From the NCBI GenBank assembly GCA_000697335.1, contig JNEM01010536.1, positions 1 through 23,319 on the forward strand: DNA of 23,319 nucleotides. Reading direction: 5' to 3'. Below are positions 1 to 10,986 of the stretch, piece after piece (position 1 is the first letter of the stretch; each line of letters opens with the position of its first letter). A model generated the notes under the pieces. It was not told the origin of the DNA, did no database searches, and saw nothing but the letters and a program-made list of their open reading frames with translations. Made by a program: the position numbers and the translations under genes. This DNA is from Conidiobolus incongruus B7586. Its lineage: Eukaryota > Entomophthoromycota > Entomophthoromycetes > Entomophthorales > Conidiobolaceae.

Positions 1-1860
1 ATTATTTTATTATTTTTATTACTAAATAACTTAAAATCAATAAGATAATAGTTTTAAAATAGTTTTTTTAATTTTATAGTTTTAATTTAATTAAATATCT
101 TTAATATTAATTTAAAAAAATTATTTAATCTTTTTTGTAATATAAAATTTAAATTAACTTTAAAAATATATTTAAAAACCATAAAATAAAATTAAACCCT
201 TTTAGTATAAAAAAATAAACTTTATACCTTATAAACTTAAAAAAATTAAAAAAGCTTAAAACAGATATATTAAATTTTGATTTTCTTATTATCACCAAAA
301 ACTAATAAAATTTTAACTTATCTTAAATAAATCTTTTATTTTAATATCTTAATTAGTTATTAAATAAATATAATTAAATATAATTGTTTTATTAATAAAA
401 ATATCTAAATTTAATTATTTAATTTAGGTTTTTTTGATTAAATATTAATTAAGTTATTGGTAAATATATATGTAGTTTTGATTTGATAACTTATTTTTGC
501 AAGTTAGTATATATTACATAATAATCAATAATATATAGTTTATTTATTTTTAAAATAAAAAACTAAGCCATAAGTCAATTAAATTCATTTTGCCATAATA
601 TATTTTATTAAAACCTTTTATATTTTGCAAAACAATTGGTTCTTATTAATTGGCCATTTAATCTTTTATTGAGCATTATCAATTATATTTAAATTATTGA
701 CTAAAAAATTTAATACCTATCTATTGATATTAAGTAATTAATAGTTTACCAAAAAGTTAATCTAAAATATTATAATTATATTAATAAAATCTCATAAATA
801 TTTAAGGGAAAATAATCATATTCCAATTTAAAAATATTAAATAATATTTAATTTACTTTTTAGATATACATGATATTTATTTTAGCAAATTCTCAACCAT
901 TTATATGGATATTATGATATAATAGGTATGTGATATTGAGATCCATATTTGATTCTATGCCTCAACCAATATATTAGCATTTTCTAGAATAGCCCTCAGG
1001 ATATACTCTATAAATGCTGATAAAATTTAGTATCAAGTCAATACTATCTTTCGAAATTATCTAGATAATCATTCAGGGTTAGGTTGCTCAATTTAGTTTT
1101 TTTCCTAATGATTAATTGATAATTAGTTATCCATAATAACTGCAAAATCTGAATTGAAAATGAATATATTTTTAAGTTTGATTTTAAAAACCAAATCATA
1201 TTTTTTTTAAATTTCCTTGTTAAGCAATCCATTTGGTTTATTGTTAGGTGTTCAATGCTTAAAAATGAACTATTTTAAAAAAACAAATTATACAATATAT
1301 GCAATCATACCACCTTGAGTTGACAATAGATTAATTGGTTACAAATCGAGCATATTATTATGCGAAATATTTGGTAATTTGGATAAATTGGAAATAGTTT
1401 CAAAGAACTATTGGCCTAAATCGGAAGATCAAGGTTTGATACCAGATTGAATTAGAAAATATTATACCCAATTGAACTCTATATTTATGTAATATTGATA
1501 TTAATTGGTTATGAAGCTCTGATGTATGGTTTGATTACTTTAATATTAAATATTAATTTGATATTTGATATTTTAAATGAATAATTACTGATTAGTATAT
1601 AAAACTAATTAATATTGTTTATTAATTCTATATATATCATTTATAATATCTTTATATATTTGATTAATTTTTTAATATCAGTCCTATTCAACATATTCCT
1701 ATTATATAATTTTGATATTCGTGAAATCTATTTTTTTAAAAAATTTCAATATATAAGCTCAATGAAGATTAAATCAATGAAATTTTTATCTGTTTCTCAA
1801 AATTTGAGCATAATTGAATAATTTACATTGGTTTAAAACATATTTAATTGCCTAATTAAT
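1..1860. other. AT-rich stretch, no gene recognised
   Basis: Nearly pure A+T sequence with many stops in all frames. The only short open frames, on the minus strand at 1044-1232 and the plus strand at 1615-1821, are rich in Ile, Phe, Asn, Leu and Lys, as expected of translated AT-rich noise, and match no family I know. Base composition becomes less extreme from about 900 to 1550. This may be the eroded upstream part of the protease relic that follows, but I could not find the first catalytic motif of that family there. No tRNA or other RNA gene was seen. Confidence 0.5.
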
Positions 1861-1869
1861 CTAGGATGA

Positions 1870-2235
1870 ATATTAATATTGCAAGGCTTCTGGAAAGTAG
1901 ACTTGGAATAAAGATAACGTGAATTCAACAAAACGGGCCAAAGAAGACTAATGGGATACTTTAAAGGGGTTTAATTAAAATATCAAGATGTAGGGCTTGG
2001 CTCTGATCGAGATGATCCTCAAGCAATTATATATCCAGTGACTATTTTGTGGTGTGATTAATCCTTTGCCAATATGTTAAAACTCCAATATCTGCTATAG
2101 TCTGGAATTTTCCATTATGTAAGGATTGTTCCTAATATTTGTAAGTGGATTACATCCGGAATCATGATGGACGGTTAATGTTGAATGGCGAGCGGACCTC
2201 CCGATCCGAGACAATAAATAAACTCTTTAGTCTAC
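1870..2235 (+). pseudogene. Relic of a pepsin-family (A1) aspartic protease, C-terminal half
   Basis: Four landmarks of the second lobe of A1 aspartic proteases lie in the correct order. QGFWKVDL at 1882-1905 corresponds to the family's QGYW-type strand. QAII at 2020-2031, followed ten codons later by SFANML (2062-2079), corresponds to QAIIDTGTSLLxGPxxFAN; the catalytic DTG itself has decayed to unrelated residues. SGIMMDG at 2155-2175 matches the SGFxGMD segment, and a Trp followed by DLPIRDNK at 2186-2218 matches the WILGDxFIRxxYTxF terminal block. The first three landmarks share one frame; the last is shifted by one base. Several in-frame stops interrupt the frame. Landmark spacing departs from pepsin: the gap before QAII is longer and the gap after it shorter. 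The N-terminal lobe was not found. The protein would have been a secreted endopeptidase. This reading is an inference from motifs and has not been checked by alignment. Confidence 0.55.
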
Positions 2236-2269
2236 TATATATTTTCACAAATATTGCCTATATTTCTTC

Positions 2270-2503
2270 AAAGATATTGAATTTTTCTTTGTTAGCTGTC
2301 GGTTGTCTTGTAGTAAACCAATAAACATCATCATTTGAGGCAGAGAATTCGATCCATTTTAATCATCATAAAGTACAAAATTCCTTACTCAAAAGTCAGA
2401 ATTTTATATTTCAAAATTTAATGAGGAATTTCCAAAGTTCAACCTCAAGGCAAATCCTTTCCAGAAAATTTTCAGCCAAACCGAACCAATAATTTATCAC
2501 CAT
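2270..2503 (+). other. Secretory N-terminus-like open stretch of uncertain owner
   Basis: One frame stays open except for a single TAA. It begins with a hydrophobic run (NFSLLAVGCLVV, about 2280-2315) like a signal peptide, and the bases just before it resemble the MKIN start shared by the two intact sphingomyelinases here. A polar stretch containing HHKVQNSLLK follows. Two readings are possible. It could be the original signal peptide of the sphingomyelinase pseudogene that starts right after, though the spacing would be about 130 bases longer than in the intact paralogue. Or it could be the signal plus propeptide of another aspartic protease, since that family's propeptides often carry a similar HKV-type motif. 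No start codon is preserved. Confidence 0.3.
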
Positions 2504-2505
2504 TA

Positions 2506-4330
2506 AACTGGAATTTTACCAATATCATTGTATTCAACGACTGAAAGAATTTCGCGTTAGAGTTAATTAAGAAAATTAGAATAAAATAATACTACTAGTC
2601 TCATAATTTGGAATAATCAGAGAAGAACCTTTGGTATTGAAGATTTACTGGTTTCACTCTTCACTAAATTACGCGACACTTTAGTATGTGAGGCGTCGAG
2701 TTTTGCATTGGCATCCATTCACACCATATTACAAATATCTGGATGGGATATCCTAATAATAAATGGAGCAAAATCTGTTTGAATCATAACATGGTATGGT
2801 AAGACAGTTTGTAATGGTTATTTTGAAAAACAGGGGCAATTAGTCTTAAAATTTATCAAAAGGGTGGATTATTTAAACCTTTACGCTGGCAAATTGCTCA
2901 GTTTTTCACAATTAGGACTTGTCCCCATCCAGATTTTGGTGAAGCTAAATTAGCATTACCAAAGCCTAAGCATATTCAGTGGAAATTGCCAAGTGCTAAG
3001 TCGTTCAGGATCCTTCATTTAAGCGATTTGCATTTTGATCCAGCTCATCAAGAGAGTGCTGAAGCAGATTGTAAGCGGCCTGTCTGTTATCAATCGGATA
3101 GCCACATTGATGAAGACGAGCCTAGAAAAATCAAAAAATCGGCCAGTAAATGGGGTGAGTATAAATGCGACATTCCCAGAGCTACTTTTGAATCCATATT
3201 AGGTTATATTAGACAGCTACATGCATCTAATCCCATTGATATGGTATTTTTACAGGCGACGTGCAAGCTCATGTTGCTTGAGTAGAATCTATTGAGGACT
3301 CTAAATCTACCCAAAAAGAAGTTTTCAATAATCTGAAATAGCACTTGAACCTTCTAGGAGTCAAATTCTATCCTTCTTTTGGTAAGCATCAATCTGTTCC
3401 TGTGAATATGTTTCCACTAAATGGCATGGAAGGATCTGAAAACTTTCCTTTTATACGTTCTTGGGTGAGGAATGGATGGTGTAGCTACCCTCATCAGCTT
3501 ATGAACTAGTCAGGAGAACTGGTTTCTGTTCCGTGCAACATAACAATGGATTAAAAATCATTTCAATTAATAATAACTTTTGCTATTTTGCAAACCAAAT
3601 TATGTGGTTGGAACCCTTTATATCTGACCCCAATGGTATGTTTTCTTGGTTAATTCGAGAACTCGATGATACTGAAAAAAATAGATCTAAAGTCCTCATT
3701 GCATCTCATATCCCTCCAGCTTAAGGTGACTGTTTACATAGCTATTTCATCACCCGGAACAAAATGGTCAAATCATATTCTCACATGATTTCTGCTCAAT
3801 CATATGGCCACGTCTATACAGATCCATTCGAAATCTATTACAAAGACGGACCTAAAATCAAACAGAATGCAATATCCAACAGTAATGTAGTACCATCTAT
3901 TACAACCCATGTCAACCGCAATCCTGGCTTCCACATTTACGCAGTAGATAGTAAAAGTAATCAAGTTAAAGATTTCATTCAATACTTTGCCATTCTCAAC
4001 GGACCTAACACTTGGACCAATGGCCTCGTATGGAAACCTCTATACTTAGCAAAACAAGCTTGCCTAGTGCCATCAAGTTTTTGTTCATTTATCAAATCTG
4101 CATCCTGGCATGAAGTGACGGAGCATTTGGAGAGAGACACTCCAGCATGGCTTAGATATCAAAGCTTTAAGTATAAGTCATCTGGATATATGGAAAAGCG
4201 TGACAGCAAGTGTAGAAAAGATGCAATATGTTATCTTAGAGCGAGTAATACTAAGCAATTATATAATATTGAACCAGCATTTAGAATGAAACGAAAATTT
4301 TCTAATCATTTGATTACTTTGGAATTATAG
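2506..4330 (+). pseudogene. Acid sphingomyelinase pseudogene (saposin B + metallophosphatase)
   Basis: Translated pieces follow the intact minus-strand paralogue from residue about 32 to its end. Linker similarity runs from 2506 to 2620, the saposin-like region from about 2625 to 2960 (including LVCEASSFAL), and the catalytic region from about 2995 to 4290. The frame is broken at six or more places by shifts and stops. The surviving stretches (2986-3285, 3533-3724, 3764-4330) remain clearly alignable. Catalytic features are also eroded: the DLH pair survives, but the GNHE block reads GKHQ, the GHTH block reads GHVY, and a conserved CC pair reads CY. The last frame runs past the family's usual C-terminus, so the original stop is lost. 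Insert lengths and the C-terminal cysteine pattern place it nearer the 636-aa gene than the 627-aa gene. The two are convergent, tail to tail. Expression as an enzyme is very unlikely. Confidence 0.85.
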
Positions 4331-5820
4331 ATTCATAATAAGTATTATATTTTACATGAATTAGAGTTTTAAAAACTAGGTAGTCTCAAAACCTTAGCTA
4401 TATATTAAATTAACCTATGATTATTAATATTGGTATAAAATATCCACAAAAGTGTAAAATATGTATTAATGTAAATTAATATTTATAGTTACATAAGTAA
4501 TTAAGTTTATTCATCATATTGTTTTTAATATTATTGAAATAATCAAGAAATCTCCTAAACAATATAAATACTTTCAAAAGGAAAGATTTTGGAATTTATT
4601 GTAATTTTTTTTGGATTATTAAAATTTAATAAAATAAAATACTATTGTTAGTGAAAAAGAGTTGGATTCAACAAATGAAATCTCATTAATTAGTTTTAAC
4701 CTTAAAAAATAAAAATTTTAGGTCAAGAATTGAATGAAATATTAATATATAATATTTTGGTAGATACAATAAGAGAGATATCATAAAATCATAGCCATTA
4801 ATTTTGTGCATCAATTGCAGTGATGGATGCAAAGGACAATATTATATTTTGAGATTACAAAGGTTGAACATTATTAGTTACATTAATTTATTTCAATATA
4901 TATTCGCTTCGTGAATCATTGAGAAAACATGATTATATTTCTACGATTTAAAGGATATATATATAATTTACTGGACTTTTCTCTAATATTTTTTTGGTTT
5001 TTAAGCTTGTTTACCAATAAAAATTTTGTATATTTAACTCATTATTATATACAAATATATTCTATTCATGTAAATTTTTCTCTTATATTCAATATTTTCA
5101 AGAAGAAATTGATTGAATAAATTTCAAAATATCCTAAAAAATACTATAAAAATAATTCAAAATTATATGATTCGATACTGGCACAAGATCTATATCATGT
5201 AATTTTACTAGTTCTTGAAGGTTTACGGTTTGATTGTACCCTTAAATATGAATAAGGAAAATATATTTAATTAATTAACTAAATGATTGCCATCAACTAA
5301 TATTTCTCGATCGAGCAAAAAATTTATTGGGAAATCACAATAAATTTATTGCAATTCTGTAGGATCTTCAGTTTATAATGAAATAAAAAAAATATTTATT
5401 AAATATTAAATAAATGCCCTAATCATTTTTAACATTGTGTAATAAGTTAAAAACCTTTAAAATAGATTAAGGTACAGAATAAATTCAAAGTATATAAATA
5501 TTTAAACATATAATAAAAAAATAATATCAAAAATATTGTTATTCAAATTTAACTTAGTTTATATAAATATTGTTAATTTTAAGGAAATTGAAATATTGTG
5601 TATACAGAATTCGACCATAAAAATAATTTTTTCAATTACGAATCCTTTTTATTTAAAACAGTTAAAGTAAAAAATCTTTTATTATTCTATCTATTTTGAA
5701 TAATAATATAATTGTTATTAAAAAATTTAATATATAATAATAAGGTAAAATTATTATATTAAATATTTTCAATAAGAGTATTTCTAATGCAAAAATATTA
5801 ATTTTATTAATTCACAAAAT
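4331..5820. other. AT-rich spacer between convergent sphingomyelinase copies
   Basis: No gene was recognised. A 63-codon plus-strand frame at 4929-5120 is almost entirely Phe, Ile, Leu, Tyr and Asn and looks like noise. A short hairpin-capable sequence (arms TGCATC and GATGCA) lies near 4807-4833, and a 10-base palindrome CTCGATCGAG lies at 5306-5315. Neither has a supported role. The spacer must contain the 3' ends of the pseudogene and of the opposing intact gene; AATAAA-like strings are too common here to call. Confidence 0.45.
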
Positions 5821-7731
5821 TTAAGGATCAAATTTAACTTCACACAATTCCTTACTATTACTTGCTCTCAAATTACAAATTTGAGATTTTCTACAATTGT
5901 CATCACAATGTTCTGAATAACCAGAATTCTTATATTTATAGCCAAGGAATTTGTTCCAAGCATTGATATCTTTTTCAAAGAGTTCGGTGACTTCGTGCCA
6001 GAATGCACCATTGATATAAGGACCAGAGCTTGAGGGGACTGGGAAAGCCTTCTTGGCAGAGTACAATTCCTTCCATTCGGGACCATTTTTCCAACTGGAC
6101 TGCTCATTTAAGTTGGCATAGTATTGAGTGAAGTCTTTAACTTGATAGTTGGAAGCATCTACTTCATAAATTCTGAAACCAGGGTTCTGATTGGTAAAAG
6201 TGGTAATAGATGGTGCAATAAAGCTGTTGCCGATAGCATTTTCCTTGGTTTTCCTACCATCCTTATAATAAATTTCAAATTCATCATTATGAGTGTGACC
6301 GTAGAATTGTCCAGCAATAATATGGGCATAAGATTTGACAATCTTGTTCCACGTAATGGAGAATCTTTGGAAACAATCAGCTTTAGCTGGAGGGACATGA
6401 GAGGTGATATATACTTTGGATCCAGATTTTTCGGCATCTTGTAGTTCCTTAATCAACCAGCTGAACATTCCATTGGGATCGGATGCTTCAGGATGTAACA
6501 ACAATAATAAATTAAAGGTATAACATAAATTGTTATTTAAAACAATCACCTTAAGGTTTTTATCATATTGAACTGAATAGTAACCAGTTCTGCGAACTTG
6601 CTCGTAGGCAGAAGAAGGCAACCATGATTTCCATTGATCAGCCAAGAAGGGATAAAGGAAGAATTTTTGAGCTTCTTGGGTTCCGGCTAAGGGGAAGAGA
6701 TTGACAGGGACTGATTCGTGATTACCAATAGCAGGGTAGAATTTAAGTCCAGGGAAATTAAGATATGATTGCATCATTCTGAAAGCTTCAGTTTCAGTGG
6801 CTTTAGATTTTTCAACTGATTCAGACCACAAGGTATGAGCAGGAACATCACCGGTAAAGAGGACCATGTCAATAGATTTAGAAGCATGTAATTTTTGAAT
6901 GTAACCAAGCATGGATTCCAAAGTAGATCTAGGCATATCACATTTGAATTCTCCCCATTTACTAGCGGGCTTTTTAATAACTTTGGGATTCTTTTCATCT
7001 ACATGACTATCAGCTTGACAACAAGTTGGTCGAATGCAATTAGCTTCGGCTCCCACTTTATATTCAGGATCGTAATGGAAATCTGTCAAATGCAAGATTC
7101 TTAATGTTTGGTTACTTGATTGTCCAATTGAAATTGGCTTAGGAGGAGGTAATGGAAAATGGGATTCACCAAGATCTGGATGGGGGCAAGCTCTAATGGT
7201 TGAAAAACTCAATAACTTACTGGCATAGTCTTTGTTGAAATCCATGTTTTCAATAACGTTCAACCAAGCAGGACCTGATTTATCAACAATTCCTTCACAA
7301 AAAACACCTCCCAATCCGGCAATTTTGCAAGCAGCTTTAGCTCCTTTGAGAATTAAAGTATCGGTCCAAGGGAGCTTAAGGATTTTATGGGTAGTTGAGA
7401 AAGCAAAACTGGTAGCTTCGCAAACAACCTTATTCTTGACTTTAGCAAAGAATGGAGCAAAGAGATCAACAATATTAAATCCGGCAACTGTAAGTACAGA
7501 GTCATCATCAAAGGATGATTCGTCCATGAGAGATGTTGAGCTAGATTCTGCTCCATTGGATTCCAAATTTTTGACGAATTCATCAGCCTTCTGCTTCCAT
7601 TCATTCAAGGCATCGGGGTTAGAGAAGTCAAAGTTAAATGACTTGGGCACGGTGGCATCGGCTCCTTGAGATACTTCTTGAGCAGTGACGAATACACCCA
7701 ACAGAGCAAGTGTAATTATATTAATTTTCAT
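5821..7731 (-). CDS. Secreted acid sphingomyelinase A (sphingomyelin phosphodiesterase)
   Basis: An intact, intronless 636-aa protein predicted to hydrolyse sphingomyelin to ceramide and phosphocholine. Residues 1-17 form a signal peptide. Residues about 85-185 form a saposin B-like domain with four cysteines (C104, C135, C145, C182) instead of the usual six. The calcineurin-like phosphatase core spans about 210-490. All seven zinc ligands known from human acid sphingomyelinase are visible: D217, H219, D295, N337, H445, H479, H481; so is catalytic H338 in GNHE. Cysteines matching the human catalytic and C-terminal disulphides are present (C232/C237, C238/C264, C403/C453, C609/C613, C619/C630). 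A sequon lies at N207. Length matches the family, and the saposin domain separates it from SMPDL3-type nucleotide phosphodiesterases. The start is the first ATG, directly before the signal peptide. It is divergent from paralogue B and convergent with the pseudogene. Whether it acts in a vacuole or outside the cell cannot be told from sequence. Confidence 0.95.
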   Translation of the reverse strand: MKINIITLALLGVFVTAQEVSQGADATVPKSFNFDFSNPDALNEWKQKADEFVKNLESNGAESSSTSLMDESSFDDDSVLTVAGFNIVDLFAPFFAKVKNKVVCEATSFAFSTTHKILKLPWTDTLILKGAKAACKIAGLGGVFCEGIVDKSGPAWLNVIENMDFNKDYASKLLSFSTIRACPHPDLGESHFPLPPPKPISIGQSSNQTLRILHLTDFHYDPEYKVGAEANCIRPTCCQADSHVDEKNPKVIKKPASKWGEFKCDMPRSTLESMLGYIQKLHASKSIDMVLFTGDVPAHTLWSESVEKSKATETEAFRMMQSYLNFPGLKFYPAIGNHESVPVNLFPLAGTQEAQKFFLYPFLADQWKSWLPSSAYEQVRRTGYYSVQYDKNLKVIVLNNNLCYTFNLLLLLHPEASDPNGMFSWLIKELQDAEKSGSKVYITSHVPPAKADCFQRFSITWNKIVKSYAHIIAGQFYGHTHNDEFEIYYKDGRKTKENAIGNSFIAPSITTFTNQNPGFRIYEVDASNYQVKDFTQYYANLNEQSSWKNGPEWKELYSAKKAFPVPSSSGPYINGAFWHEVTELFEKDINAWNKFLGYKYKNSGYSEHCDDNCRKSQICNLRASNSKELCEVKFDP

Positions 7732-7777
7732 TTTAAATTTATAATAATTAATATTAATTTTTAAGACACTTCATTAT

Positions 7778-7787
7778 CTATATATAG
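7778..7787 (-). promoter_or_regulatory. Candidate TATA box of sphingomyelinase A
   Basis: The palindromic string CTATATATAG sits 47-56 bases upstream of the ATG, a spacing similar to the TATAAAA seen before paralogue B. In sequence this AT-rich, TATA-like strings arise by chance, so support comes mainly from the matched position in the two genes. Confidence 0.3.
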
Positions 7788-8288
7788 TTCAGGAATTTAT
7801 CAACGTGTTTAATTAAATCAAATTTCAATATATTAATTTTATTTAAAATTTGAAAGATATGGCATAAACTATTAGATGATAAATATTGTGGATTTGAAAT
7901 TAATAATGGATACTGGTCATTCTGCCAATAAAATATGGTGCGATCAAGCACATGGATATATTTATCTATTATATAACTTTGAAATATTGATATAAGAAAA
8001 ATTCACCTAAACTTGAAAATAAATGTATTCATTAATTAAATCAGAAATCATACCCTTTCCATAATTTACCCGTTTAAATGCTTCAAATTTTTTTTAAATG
8101 TTGGTGTTCAATAAATGATTGATAAATTTTATTAACAATTTTCATCTCTAATTCATTCGACTGCTCCACTAATAATCGGTATTATCTTAGCTTTGATTAC
8201 CAATGAATTGGTTTAATGGTTTGAAAACTGACGTTGATTCATTAATCATTACTAATAAATAGAAAAATATATTTAAAAAAAATAGTTA

Positions 8289-8315
<27 letters not shown>
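8289..8315. repeat. (AT)n microsatellite
   Basis: A 27-base uninterrupted AT dinucleotide run, about 560 bases upstream of sphingomyelinase A. Likely length-variable; no function is implied. Confidence 0.85.
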
Positions 8316-8320
<5 letters not shown>

Positions 8321-10986
8321 ATTTGGAATCATTTGAATATATCGTATCTTTACATATTATTCACGATAATTTGATTAATAAATATTTTGTGAATAAATTG
8401 CAACTAAAAATAAAATGATAAATTTATTATTTCCATTAATGGAAATATATTTTTCCATTTTATTTAATTTTTCTAAATTTGAAAAATTATAATTTAATAA
8501 TAGTATTATAAAAAAATTATATTATTTTTTAATATTGCTGAATACAGCATATCAATTATAATGAAGAATGGTCCGATACATTATAGGATATTAATGTTGT
8601 TCAAGTTGTCATTATACTTGTTTTATATTCATTAATACTTATTGATTTAGAGCCATAATATTACTCTAAACCATGTAATATTTAGATTGATTAATCATTA
8701 ATTAAATTGATTTAATCAATATTTAACTTGCCACATGTTTAGTATAGCAGTTCTTGAAAAATAAATAACTATCAAATGTTTCAACAATATTTTTATTCAA
8801 AATATATCAATATTATTCCATAAACTTTTATTGAGGTTTATATTAAGTAATTTATTAATAGTCAACAGAAACTAATAAGATCAACTGATATTCTTCTTAT
8901 TTAGAAATTTTATATAAATATAATTTTTTTTCATTTATAGTACACTTTAAGAGAAAATAATATATAGTATTTATTATTAAGTTTGATTTACAAAAATATC
9001 CACTATATCACATTACCTGGTATTGTATAAATCACTTACTATATTGAAATAAATATTATGATTTTAAGGTTGTTAAGTTGTTTAATATATAAAAATTGAC
9101 TTCATTAAATCATTAATTTAATATGAACTTATATATACAGATAACACGACTTTTGGAGTTAAATGGATTATGGATTTAATTAGGATAATTATTACTCTAT
9201 TTTTTTTACTCGTGATAATTAATGATTTTATTAAAAAAATATTGAATTAATATTATTTTTTGATTTCTTTTAAGGTAAATATATCAAAAATTATGAATAT
9301 ATTTCTAATGAAATATAAAAATTTGCTTTATAGATAACTCTTAGATTTAATGGTTCTATTTCGCAGAATCACTTTATAAACTAAATCAACTTATTTGTGC
9401 TTATCTCATGTTCTTATTACAACCTAAAATATATCTTTTTCAAGCCATTCATATTATGGATACCGTTTACGTTTTTGATATTGTTTGAATTAAATGCTAC
9501 CGCAATAAAATCTTTTTTCATTGACAAAATATCCTTTGTTAAGCTTTTGAGATCTAGCAGTATATTAATTATTAACTATATTCAATTCTATTCTTAATAT
9601 TTATTATCTGTAAAGTTATTCCAGATAAATTTTATATTTTACACAAATATGGATTTTGACACATTCACATCGGACTCTTTAAAATAAATAAGACCATATT
9701 TGATAGATTTTTTATTATTTTATAAAATAAATATAAAGGATTGATACTAGTTTTTTAATTGATATTTCAATTTATCAGCTATTTAATTGTAATAAGAATA
9801 AATTGTGACTAATTAAATCATTGACTTATCCATAACAAAATATTTATTTTGACGAAAATATAAAATTTAAGTTTCTATATGAAATATAATTCAAATTCGA
9901 TTAACTACCTCAAACAAATATAGAATAATACTTAATATTTAAAATATTTGAACATTTAAATACTCTACCAGGTATTTAATAGCTTAATTTTTGTATTTCT
10001 TTATTTCGTCATTACGTAAAATTTTTTCCTTTTGTATTAAAAAGATAAATTTACTTTCTTATACCCCATTAAACAAATTATATTTTTAATATTCTACAGA
10101 CTATTAAAAAATTTAATAATATGAAATAAATGTCTATTAAATTTTTATATAGTTCAAAATCTAAATTTTATTTTTTCTATACAATTTGGTACTAAACCTA
10201 TTATAACTTTATAAACTGCAATTTTGTCTTTATTTAAGTACAAAGTATTTAGTTTCAAAAATTTACTCAATTGGAATCTCCACTTTAAAATATATTTTAT
10301 TATACCATCACAATAATTTCACTTATAAGAACTCAAGGAATAATTAGACGATAAATTTCTCATCTATATTACTTATGATATATTTTGTTACCTATTTCAA
10401 TCCAAGCTAAACTAAAATCTTAAGAAAATAATATATAGATTTGAATATAAGAATAAAGTAATTTTCTTCAATCAACATAAAATTATAATATTTTTAATAA
10501 CTATAATTTTTATTATTAAATATTTTTTGCACATTATCAATAATTACCAATATATAAAATTATTTTATATTATTCAAAAAAAAACTTAATGACAATGTTA
10601 CAATTTGAACTATCTTATTTCCTTAAAAATAATATTTATTTGTATATTGATCAATTTTTGCATTTTATTAAAATATCATTATTTACAAAGCAAACAATAT
10701 ATAATATTAGAAAATAATCGAAATTGATTATTCCATTTTATTATTATATGCTATCTATCAAAAATATTAAAACTTAGATCAATTAAAATATTTTAATCAA
10801 GTTGTGATTGAAATACTGATATTAGTTTGAAAATTTAATAATGAGACATTTTTAACTTTTTTATATATAATTTATCATAGTTAGATTTTTATACTAAATA
10901 GAAAAATTTATACCTCTTAGTATAATTTAATCTTGTAATATAATTTTATTCAAAACTATTTTAATATTTAATATCAAATTTTAATC

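Larger units (their letters stand above)
7732..10986. other. AT-rich desert left of the mariner relic
   Basis: No gene was recognised. A 66-codon plus-strand frame at 9397-9597 is hydrophobic and low in complexity, and no family resemblance was seen. The segment from about 10840 to 10986 probably belongs to the 5' part of the mariner relic that follows, because its last 60 bases resemble the sequence just upstream of the transposase start at 23019. The rest consists of short A/T runs and simple repeats. Confidence 0.45.

Noticed and set aside
2181-2215. GC-richer patch considered as an RNA gene (tRNA or small RNA)
   Set aside because: No cloverleaf or A/B box pair could be built, and the patch matches the terminal block of the aspartic protease relic instead.
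2346-2360. AATTCGATCC-like string resembling a tRNA B box
   Set aside because: No matching A box or acceptor-stem pairing upstream.
4929-5120. Hydrophobic 63-codon frame that could be read as a small membrane protein
   Set aside because: Phe/Ile/Leu/Tyr/Asn richness is what AT-rich noise encodes, and there is no flanking support; similar frames at 1615-1821 and 9397-9597 were rejected for the same reason.
5306-5315. Perfect 10-base palindrome CTCGATCGAG
   Set aside because: Single isolated occurrence with no gene or repeat context; plausible by chance.
6124-6444. Plus-strand open frame of 106 codons opposite the catalytic core of sphingomyelinase A
   Set aside because: Antisense shadow of a conserved coding region, with no independent features.
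7232-7669. Plus-strand open frame of 145 codons opposite sphingomyelinase A
   Set aside because: It is the antisense shadow of the signal and saposin region of an intact gene with clear domain and ligand conservation; no family resemblance of its own.
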